14,543 bases of DNA. It comes from Globomyces pollinis-pini. Taxonomy: Eukaryota; Chytridiomycota; Chytridiomycetes; Rhizophydiales; Globomycetaceae. Positions 1 to 8,162 of the stretch are shown here, piece by piece. The stretch covers positions 1,068 through 15,610 of the forward strand of contig MU621461.1 in the NCBI GenBank assembly GCA_025399215.1. Direction: 5' to 3'. The translations under genes were made by a program, and so were the position numbers. The notes under the pieces were generated by a model. It was not told the origin of the DNA. It saw only the letters and a program-made list of their open reading frames with translations, and searched no databases. How positions within the stretch are numbered: the stretch's first letter is position 1; each line of letters begins with the position of its first letter.

Positions 1-24
1 AGAGAGTGTGGTTAGATGTTACAA

Positions 25-30
25 TTTATT
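25..30 (-). terminator. poly(A) signal of the cysteine-rich secreted protein gene
   Basis: AATAAA on the minus strand, 19 nt after the stop codon at 50-52. Its position suits a 3' end close to the window edge. Confidence 0.5.
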
Positions 31-49
31 GAGTTCAAAACGAAAATCA

Positions 50-604
50 TTAAGCCTTTCCAATTTTAGCTTCAAAGTTGTTGGCAGCTGCTGCGAACCC
101 TTGAGCTCTCGCGGCATTAGCATTAGGTGTTGCATTTCCAAATCCACAACCACCGTCACGATCTAGCGCAACCACCGCTCCGGCACACTTTCCAGTTCGA
201 AATGCGCAACATCCAGATTGACAGCCATCATCAGATTGGCAAACATCTGTAATGAACGTCTTCTTACCAGCTGCTGCATTGGCATTTTGAGGTGGTGGAA
301 CTGCTGGTGCTACAACTGCCTTTGATGGGGCAGCATTGCCACCTCCAATTTTAGCTTCAAATTCTTGGGCCGCATTTACCGCACCAGCAGCTCTGGCAGC
401 TCTTGCATTTGGAGTAGGGTCTCCAAAACCACAACCTCCATCGCGTTGTAATGCGACCACACCACCAGCACATTTACCGGTAGTAAAGGCACAACAGTCA
501 GATGCGCAATCTGCATCAGATTTACATACATCTGTAATGAATGTTTTCTTTTGAGGGAAGGCAATGGCAGTGAAGGCAAGGGATAGTATAACAGTTAATT
601 TCAT
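50..604 (-). CDS. Secreted cysteine-rich protein with two tandem domains (BAS2-like)
   Basis: Single-exon gene, 184 aa. Residues 1 to about 16 form a hydrophobic signal peptide (MKLTVILSLAFTAIA), so the product should be secreted. It contains two copies of one domain, residues 19-87 and 114-182, joined by a 26-residue Ala/Pro-rich linker. By my count the copies match at 52 of 69 positions. Each has six cysteines spaced C-x5-C-x3-CC-x6-C-x12-C, followed by the strings RDGGCGFG and TPNA, and ends in FEAKIG. This resembles the small fungal secreted proteins annotated as biotrophy-associated secreted protein 2-like, which normally carry one such domain of about 100 aa. The cysteines probably form three disulfides per domain. 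The molecular function is unknown; the name does not prove a role in infection. A TATA-like box lies 37-44 nt upstream of the ATG. It is transcribed in the same direction as the fungalysin gene behind it. Confidence 0.88.
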   Translation of the reverse strand: MKLTVILSLAFTAIAFPQKKTFITDVCKSDADCASDCCAFTTGKCAGGVVALQRDGGCGFGDPTPNARAARAAGAVNAAQEFEAKIGGGNAAPSKAVVAPAVPPPQNANAAAGKKTFITDVCQSDDGCQSGCCAFRTGKCAGAVVALDRDGGCGFGNATPNANAARAQGFAAAANNFEAKIGKA

Positions 605-640
605 TTTGATTTTGATGATTCTGACTTGTAATTGTATCCC

Positions 641-648
641 TATTTATA
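641..648 (-). promoter_or_regulatory. TATA-like box of the cysteine-rich protein gene
   Basis: TATAAATA on the minus strand, 37-44 nt upstream of the ATG at 604. With a usual 25-30 nt spacing to the transcription start, the 5' leader would be only about 10 nt. No functional evidence. Confidence 0.5.
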
Positions 649-1190
649 TCCGTATCTCATCTCGCAGGCTTGAACGTGTGAACTAAACTGGGAAGGTTTC
701 TGTGGCGTTTACTGACATCATCGACTTCAAGTGTTCAACCCCTATAACGTCATCAAAGTAAGCCTGTATTACTCATCGTCGCCCAAATTGTCACGCTTAG
801 AAGATTCATGATTTTGGTCGATGGCTAAATGAGACTGTGCATACGTTGGTATGGAAGGTCACCTTACAGATCCGATCACTTCTGTATTTTCTATTTCTTG
901 GTACCATCTTGGTCGAGTGAACCACCATCAAGGAAAAGTCACATCATGGTACTTTACCGACAATAAAATGTTTGGTTACTAAATACCAATGACATCATAT
1001 CTGTAACACCCAACACAGTGGGGTTTGTGAAATCATTGACTGAAACGAACACATAAATGAGATTTTCAACCTAATACCATGAAAGAATGATTCGTGTATT
1101 CGAAATAATGTTGAATTTTAAACATGATTCTCCAGTAACATGAATAACAGCTTGAAAATGTTCGTGTATTGCAAGGCAGAATACAATTGG
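649..1190. other. Intergenic region between the secreted protein gene and the fungalysin 3' end
   Basis: About 540 nt with no ORF resembling a protein and no RNA gene that I recognise. It must hold the upstream control region of the cysteine-rich protein gene and the 3' end of the fungalysin transcript. No clear repeat was seen. Confidence 0.5.
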
Positions 1191-1196
1191 TTTATT
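1191..1196 (-). terminator. poly(A) signal of the fungalysin gene
   Basis: AATAAA on the minus strand, 22 nt downstream of the fungalysin stop codon at 1219-1221. Confidence 0.55.
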
Positions 1197-1218
1197 AAAA
1201 ACACTATGTCTATAAGAT

Positions 1219-3078
1219 CTAACATCCAGTTGGAAGCGCAAATCCATTTTTATAACCAGATTGAACAGCGTCAACTCCCAAACCACGTTTAGCAAAGGCT
1301 TTCCAGAGTTCACATTTATTGGCTCCAGCATAGTAAGTTTCATCAGCTTTAATGATAGCATCACGAGCATTGATTAATGTTGGATTACATGGTTGTAATT
1401 TTAATCCACCAATGACAAGTTGTAAGGCAATAATGTTGCCTTTAAGTTGAGTTGCATCATACCAGTTGGATGAAAACCCTGACTTGTCGACTAAATTCCA
1501 GTAAACTTCATTCAAGATAGTAGCCCAAACTTCTCCAATGTCATGAACTTCATTTCGAGTATTTAGGATGTTATCTAGCAAAGATGAATGAATTAGACAA
1601 CTTACATTGCAATGGATTGGTAGTCATGTTAGTGGAGTAAGGAACAGTTCGGATCCCTTTTGGATTGTTGATGACATAACTACCGGTGGTATAGTCAGTG
1701 GCTCTAGTGTCAGTTGCCTTACGTTCCAAAAACATAGCAACAGTATCACTCCATCCTTCACCCATACCACCCGATTCGGTAGTTTGAAGGCAGTTTCCTT
1801 GACGAGATCCACCAGTAAGACGGTTAGAAATACCATGAGTGTATTCATGAATAGGAATTCCATTATCAAGTGATCCATCTCGTTTAGGGGTTGTCAAAGT
1901 AAATGGATACATGTTCATCACACCGCTTTGACCATCAGGTGGGGTTGCAAAGTTTGCATTGTTGGTTCCAGATGCTTGGGTATTGAGTAGAACTTGGTCT
2001 CCACCATTACCACCCTTTCCATAATTGTCATTCTGGAAGTTACCAGCAGCTTCAGTGAATCCATATTGGTAAGTAATATCGTGAATAACATTGGCAACTA
2101 GATATAATTAGTCTACAATAACTTACGGTAGAATCCATTAACAATAGCAGCACGTTTGTTGGCTTCAGTAGTTGGATCAGCAGTAGCATCGAACTTGGTA
2201 TCAAAGTTCAATGAAGCACCTCCATCGATTCGCGTTTTAAACCAAAGGAATCCATTGATTCGGGAATCCACATTATTACCTTGAGTGGTGGTGTAAGTGG
2301 ATTTAGCATCCTTATGCCATCCAAATGGAGAAGCTTTCTTGTCTGCTGGATCAGTAACTGTTTCAAATCCGTCTCGTGGATCATTCTTTGGAAGTTTAAT
2401 CACATTGTATGAAGCTTTGTTGATGTAGTCAACAACTTGAACCAACTGACCAGTTGCTGTATCAACAGTGACTTGATAAAATTTGGAGAAATCTTCAGTC
2501 TTTAATTGGAATTGATATGCATAAACAAGTTTTCCACTTGGTACTTGAACATAGACAAGTTTTTCAGCGATTGAGTCGCGTGGAGCTCCCAATTCTTTAC
2601 TAGCACGCTTTACGGCTTCTTCAAGAGTGATTACCTTGGTGGCTGGGAGAACGTTTTCTGATCGTTTTTGAAGGCTTCCAGAAAATGAAGAAGAAAGTTG
2701 GACAACTTTTCCATTCTTTAAATGAATAGCACCATTGTTGTTGTCAACTGGGATACCATTGATCGAACGCACAACATACACGTGAGTAAGACCAGAGACC
2801 ACATCTTGATGGGATTGAGTGACTTTGATATCTTCGGCAGATAAATTGTATTCTTTTACAAATGCATCTACAGCAATTTTTGTGAGTTGTTCAGGAGTTT
2901 GAACATCTCGGGTAGATACATGATTAACAGGGAAAGATTTAGTAGAGACTTGTGGGTAGTAGAAAGCAGATGAGACACCATTACGTTTAACATATTGTAA
3001 TTCATGAGTTTCAACAGTTGTTGGAGCTGCATGGGCTGCAAGTACCAATGCCAAGGTAGTGATTTGTTTGTAATGCAT
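1219..3078 (-). CDS. Fungalysin, secreted zinc metalloprotease (peptidase family M36)
   Basis: Three exons: 3078-2127, 2097-1606 and 1574-1219, totalling 1800 nt and 599 aa, a normal length for fungalysins. The introns are 29 nt (2098-2126) and 31 nt (1575-1605); both have GTAAGT donors, a CTAAT branch motif and a CTAG acceptor. Splicing restores NGFYLANVIHD and [18 protein letters not shown], which suit the family. Residues 1-18 are a signal peptide ending HAA. The prodomain, including the FTP-type region, runs to about residue 225, and the mature enzyme probably begins near [12 protein letters not shown]. The zinc site is HEYTH (H401, E402, H405), with E431 in GEGWSD as the third ligand, so all key residues are intact. 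The enzyme should be an extracellular endopeptidase, self-processed from its prodomain. A TATA-like box lies 41-47 nt upstream of the ATG. Fungalysins feed saprobes and are expanded in some pathogens; which applies here cannot be told. Confidence 0.95.
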
Positions 3079-3118
3079 TTGTATTTCTTTAATGGTAAAC
3101 TCATTTTAAATGTTGGCA

Positions 3119-3125
3119 TTTTATA
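3119..3125 (-). promoter_or_regulatory. TATA-like box of the fungalysin gene
   Basis: TATAAAA on the minus strand, 41-47 nt upstream of the ATG at 3078. The spacing is close to that of the cysteine-rich gene (37-44 nt), again implying a very short 5' leader. Confidence 0.5.
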
Positions 3126-4242
3126 TTCATCAGAGATTTCACTGAGTTGTTCTGATGCATGGCAAACCATGTGTGACACCATGCACAGTAGTTGCACAAT
3201 TGATAATTCCGTTTGTCATGGCAAACTGAAGTTGGCAATGCTCTGAATATATCTTTGCTTCATTTTTGACCATGTACTTATTTTGTTATGTAATGGAGGT
3301 CATCTAGAGCTTAGAGTCAATTATTCATTGTTTTTTTCAAGTTCGCTGTTTTATCGGTCCGTCACGCCAGTCTCTGAGCAAAAACACCATGTGTAGATCT
3401 GCCATAACATTGAACAAAAGGAAAACCAGTTAGCAACAAAGCGTCATTCCGTCAAAAAATGTTATCATACTAATTGCAAGATAGTGCTCACTTACTGAAA
3501 ACTACAATGAATATTCTGAACATGGTTAGATAACCGGACAGCCAAGGACCCGTGTAACCAGGACATTGACAATTGTGCATGAGTTTGGAAATAAATGAGA
3601 ATGCCATTGAAGTCCCAGCTCACCAAAACGTTTTATTACCAGTAAACCCATAAAGCCGTAAGCAAAACACCACAGTACATCATTATATTACATTCAAACT
3701 TGAAAAATATCGATAGAGGTTGTCCGTAGAGAGTACTTTCGGAGAGCGGATTATTTTTTGGTGCTATTGAGATAACTATAGAAATTGGGACCCGTGGTTG
3801 AAGCACATTATAATCATACATGAGGGTATAGTTGATCATTTTGTCGAAGCAGTAGTTAGTTAGGGTACTTGATGATTTAAAAAGGAATCATGTCCAGAGA
3901 ATGATGATATTTGGAGAAGCAAAGACACCATGAAATGAAGTGCTCCAAGTAGATACCTTATTATACCGTACCTATTCCAAATAGGATTGATGTATTTTAA
4001 ACGCCGATTCTTTCATTTGGTTGCAACGCGAAAAAGAGAAACTTCATTTCGGGAATTATAAACCATGATCCTGGTGTCCCAATTCAATTTGGATAACACA
4101 TCATACCTCTTTATAAGGGTTGATTAATTTTTTCCTCACACGGGTGGACGGTATAGGCATGTAATAACTATATTCACAGCATATCCTTGCATACTTTATA
4201 TTTGCTGTACCTGATTAAGTTTTATGTTCATGAATTTCTTTC
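3126..4242. other. Long gene-poor intergenic region
   Basis: About 1.1 kb without a convincing gene on either strand. One 67-codon minus-strand ORF (3636-3839) has no family features, no signal peptide and no nearby splice structure. The region must contain the fungalysin promoter on its left and the start region of the next plus-strand gene on its right. I saw no terminal repeats or transposase remnants. A lineage-specific or non-coding transcript cannot be excluded. Confidence 0.5.
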
Positions 4243-5108
4243 ATGTTTAATCCACCACCATTCCAGATGAAATGTTTTTTATTTGCAGTTTTTGCTATAC
4301 ATTATATACTATCTTCAAATACAACTGTACATCCAATAACTGCAAACTTTGATATCGCTTGTTTTCTCCTGTTGGTTTCCGGTTCCTACTCTCTATTGTC
4401 TTTCTTTCTTACACCTTGCCAAATCACCAGTTGGTTGGATGAGGACATATTCGCCATTCCAGTAAAAGGGTTGAAAACTTATAGTCAGTATGACCCATTT
4501 CCAGCTTGGCAACCTGATCGTTTCAAAGTAACCATTAGTAACTCATGAGACTACTAATCTTACTAGGGACTAGAATTCAAGTAGCTAACTTTCTTCAATT
4601 AAAAGGACTCTCTATGGATATATCAGATTTAATATTAGACTATGCTGAATGCTGGAATATGTACTATCATTTTAATTCCCTTAAAGTGGTCGATGAAGGG
4701 AGATACTTCAGATATATTGTTACTAATCCAATACCCGATTTACGTAAATGTATAAAGATAATTGTGGAAATATCGTCCCGTGAAAAATTAGTTTGGAATT
4801 ATAGATTAAGAATGATAGGCTTAGGTGGTCTTACAGGAGCATACTTTTCTATTCTGAATAATATAGATGGCAATGAAGAACGTTGGGAAGCATATAAACA
4901 TGATTCATATGCAGGACAAGATTATAGATATAGAGAGCAAACAGATTGTACTGTTCGAGTGTTTGATATAACACGAGTACCAGATACAAAGTTCGGAGAT
5001 ATTGGACAGTTTAGGAAGAGTGATTCATTTATGATATTGATAGGTACCGAAGCGATACAGTTAATTAATTACGTTGAATATTGTAAAGTGTGGATATATT
5101 ATAAATAA
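4243..5108 (+). CDS. Diverged member of a fungal AEYW/HDQGW-type protein family (tentative two-exon model)
   Basis: The exon at 4567-5108 is the firmer part. It shares a layout with the gene at 10607-11137: a leucine-rich N-terminal helix (ISDLILDYAECW here, IETIFDIAEYW there), then NPIPDLRKCIKIIVE against QPIGHFEVMKVIVE, and a final strand ending KVWIYYK against KVYCR. The central HDQGW and late YPGW motifs of the relative are missing, so this copy has diverged. An upstream ORF (4243 onward) can be joined in frame through a 29-nt candidate intron at 4538-4566 (GTAACT donor, CTAAT, CTAG acceptor), giving 278 aa. The added N-terminus is hydrophobic and unlike anything I know. Alternatives are a start at 4545 without splicing (187 aa) or at ATG 4614, just before the conserved core. 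AATAAA overlaps the stop codon. Function unknown; this may be a decaying paralogue. Confidence 0.45.
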
Positions 5109-5109
5109 A
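5104..5109 (+). terminator. poly(A) signal overlapping the stop codon of the 4243-5108 gene
   Basis: AATAAA on the plus strand spans the TAA stop codon at 5106-5108, which would give an extremely short 3' UTR. Its position supports a real transcript end here, but AATAAA is common in AT-rich DNA. Confidence 0.4.
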
Positions 5110-5288
5110 AGGCTTCCAGTAGTAGTTTCATTTAGCATGTGGTTTGTGGGGCTTTTGAAACAATCAAGTAGAACTTTATAATTTACAGGAACATTCTTGA
5201 TTGGATTAAAGAAAGTTGCTAATTTTGAATACCAATAATCAACTATTTGGATTCTAATGAGAATTAGAACCGGATCATTGAATTCCAT

Positions 5289-5343
5289 TTTTTTTTTTTT
5301 TACTTTAAGCCATACAAGTCTCACTATTTTTTACTTTTTTTTT
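5289..5343. promoter_or_regulatory. Poly(T) tracts upstream of the LARP1 gene
   Basis: A run of 13 T (5289-5301) and a run of 9 T (5335-5343) lie 50-110 nt before the ATG at 5396. No TATA box is evident. Poly(dA:dT) tracts disfavour nucleosomes and are common in fungal housekeeping promoters, so this is a plausible TATA-less promoter. Role inferred only. Confidence 0.4.
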
Positions 5344-5395
5344 AAGAAAGTGTTGAATGTTAACCAGCACTGACGGTATGCTAAAATAACTCTTA

Positions 5396-8080
5396 ATGAT
5401 TACAGAACAAACAATGCCATCGGTCGAATCAAAAGAATCAAAACCCACTGTGAATATTTGGGATGTCAGGATGAACGCAAAGTCTACTACTAATAATAAT
5501 AATCTAAAATCAACTAAAACAATTAATAATATCTCAAAAAAAAATGTTAATGATGTCCCTTCAACTGCTGAACCAATTCAAAAAGTCTCCGTCCCATTGA
5601 AAGCAAAGGTATTGTCTCTCCTTATTTAACTCCTAAAGTTGGTCGAAGTAGCTGCTCGTAGCGAGAAAAAGTTAAAGGACACTGAACCAGAAAAACCTGT
5701 TGTGTTTGAAAGTTGGCCTTCTTTACATGATGCCCCAGACCCCGTTTCATCAGAAGATTCACTTCCAACTGGTGTCATCGACAAATTGAAAAATAAGGAA
5801 TGGAAGAAAGTTAATATTCAAATTCGTCATCCACCTGCTAATGTCGCCGGCAGCACCACCAGTGGCCCAGGGAAATACCGTAAAGGAAAAGCAAAGAAGG
5901 GCTCGGATGAAGAAAGGTATAGTAAACCTATATGTATCACTTTTTTATCATTCAACGAGGAGCTTTTGAATTGTACATTGGCTCTTAATCAACTTGTTCA
6001 ATTTTTTTTTCGTCACTTTTTTTCCATTTGAAAGTCTAATGCTAATGTTTTAGTACCTCCAACTCAAATAATGGGCACCGAAATCGCAGAAAGAATCGAC
6101 CAAATCGAGGAAAGAAAAATGACGTAAAAGGACCAGCACCAACCCCAGAAGAAGAGCTGAATATTATTTATCAATGGATCCTTTACCAACTGTAAAATAT
6201 TATTTTTAACTAATTGCATATAGTGAATACTATTTCTCGGCTGAAAACTTATGTCGTGACTTATATTTCCGCTCGTTAATGAATGTTGAAACAGGTTTTG
6301 TCCCATTGGAGAAAATCTTCAATTTTAATCGCATGAAGCAATTATTGCTTGGTGCTCAAATTAGACTTTTGCCAACTGAAAAGCAAGTTGACAAAAACGA
6401 AAGTGGTGACAAAACTGCTTCGACTACTACCCCGCCTTTGCCTGAATTAGATATTGCTTGGGCTATAGAACTTGTTTATTCTTGTATGGTTTCCCATGAT
6501 ATTTTGGAAATTAGTGAAGACCACTCCTCAATTCGATTGAGAGAAAATTGGAAAATTTGGATCACTCCAATAAATAAGGACACTGTCACAACTCCAGAGG
6601 CTAAACCAGCTCAAAACTCCACTCCATCTTTGGAAATGCCTACTCCTCCACTTTCGCCTTTCGTTCAAGGGGAACAGCAAGCAGAAGTAAACAATAATGA
6701 TGATGATGATGGTTGGGAAACTGCAGTCTCTAAACGCCGAAATAAGTCAACAACCAAACCTATTGTAAAAACTCAAACTCCTTCTCCTGTGGTTACTGTC
6801 ACTGAAACTAACGAAGAAGATGAGGAGGATGTCTTTCAATTTGATGAATCTGAAACTTGGGCAAAACCAGTTGGCTCCCTTGCCGAAGATTTAGAAGAGG
6901 CTGACCAATTTTTTGAATTGGAATCCGACTTTGAAGATGATGACTTGGATTCTATTCTTATTGTCACCCAACGTCACCATGAACAACATACCGCACTGCC
7001 AACTCCTCAACATCAAAACTTGCCACCTCGAAAGCATGCTACCCAACCATTTATCCGTTCTAAAGCAAACACAGACATTGCTGATATGATCAATGAAGGT
7101 TTATACCTTTATGAAAAGACAATTGGTACCCCTAAACCATTACGATCTGATAAGAAACTAAATGTGGTTGAACGTCCAGTTGACCAAACTCCAACAAAGC
7201 CGCAATCCAGATCTTTGTTGCCTGAATCTTCCACAGCTCCCATCACCATGAGTCCAAAGCGTTTTGTGACTGGTGGATTAACCGCTGCTTCACCACCTGT
7301 TGGTTGGTTAGTTAATAGTGCCGCACAGCAATCAAAATCCTTTGGTGATCGTCTTGGTACATCTTATGATAATAAGCATGGCACTTCTTTTGGTGGAAGT
7401 AGTTATGGCCGCTCACTAGGAAATTCTTTCGGTGGGCGTTCAATGAGAAGCAATGATGGACATCATGTGGGATCTTACAAGGAATTTACTCCTTTCCAGC
7501 ACCCTAGTTATGAACTATTGAAGGAAAATGGATTTATTCAACACAAATACTCCAAGTATCATGCCAAGGCAATCCGAGGTATAGAAATTTATTTTACTTA
7601 TATCTAGAACGCAAAATCAAAGGAATTGGCCAATCTCAAGAAATGAACACATTATTCAGATTCTGGTCACACTTCTTACGTGATAAGTTTAATTTGACAA
7701 TGTATCAAGAATTCAAAAAATTGGCACTTGAAGATGCTGCAGCAGGCTATCGTTATGGTTTAGAATGTATTTTCCGATTCTACTCTTATGGTCTTGAAAA
7801 CAAGTTTAAGATTAACTTATTCAATGATTTCCAAAATTTAACTTATCAAGACTACAAGGCAAACAACTTGACTTATGGTCTTGAAAAGTTATGGGCTTAC
7901 TTACATTATCGTAAGGATAAGAAAACAAGACCAGTCGAATCTATGGGATTATTGACTGAATTGAAGTCTCTTTTTGAAACTAAATTCACAAGCATGGATG
8001 ATTTCCGTGCTACTCGTCCACCTGCTCCGTATCGTCATTCCGGTCGTAAACCATCTGTGGACGTGTCTGCTCAATCTTAA
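5396..8080 (+). CDS. LARP1: LARP1-type La-related RNA-binding protein with DM15 region
   Basis: Five exons: 5396-5608, 5639-5916, 6054-6191, 6224-7578 and 7608-8080, totalling 2457 nt and 818 aa. Introns are 30, 137, 32 and 29 nt. Splicing restores [19 protein letters not shown] across exons 3-4 and [15 protein letters not shown] across exons 4-5, both diagnostic. The La motif covers about residues 200-325 and contains an extra stretch of about 35 residues (252-286) between RMKQLL and the last helix/wing ([14 protein letters not shown]). A long acidic and Ser/Thr/Pro-rich linker follows, including a DDDD run. The C-terminal DM15 region (about 636-770) has three helical repeats, with [17 protein letters not shown] and [14 protein letters not shown] in the second and third. 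In animals DM15 binds the mRNA cap and the adjacent 5'-TOP sequence, linking translation of ribosomal-protein mRNAs to TOR. A cytoplasmic role in mRNA stability or translation is likely here. An alternative in-frame start is ATG 5414. Confidence 0.93.
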
Positions 8081-8162
8081 ACCTTCATAAAATGCATACT
8101 CAATTTTTTTTTACTTTGAAAAAGGTTTTTTTTACAAAATATATTTGATTTTAACATTAATC

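Noticed and set aside
336..554. 72-codon plus-strand ORF
   Set aside because: Antisense shadow of the duplicated cysteine-rich gene; no features of its own.
1607..1878. Overlapping ORFs on both strands within fungalysin exon 2
   Set aside because: Out-of-frame shadows of the conserved catalytic domain.
3636..3839. 67-codon minus-strand ORF in the gene-poor gap
   Set aside because: No recognisable family, composition like random AT-rich DNA, no supporting splice or promoter signals.
5061..5324. 87-codon minus-strand ORF
   Set aside because: Spans the 3' end of one gene and the poly-T promoter of LARP1; lysine and asparagine runs reflect the base composition.
6064..6306. 80-codon minus-strand ORF
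   Set aside because: Antisense to LARP1 exons 3-4, whose frame is fixed by the La motif.
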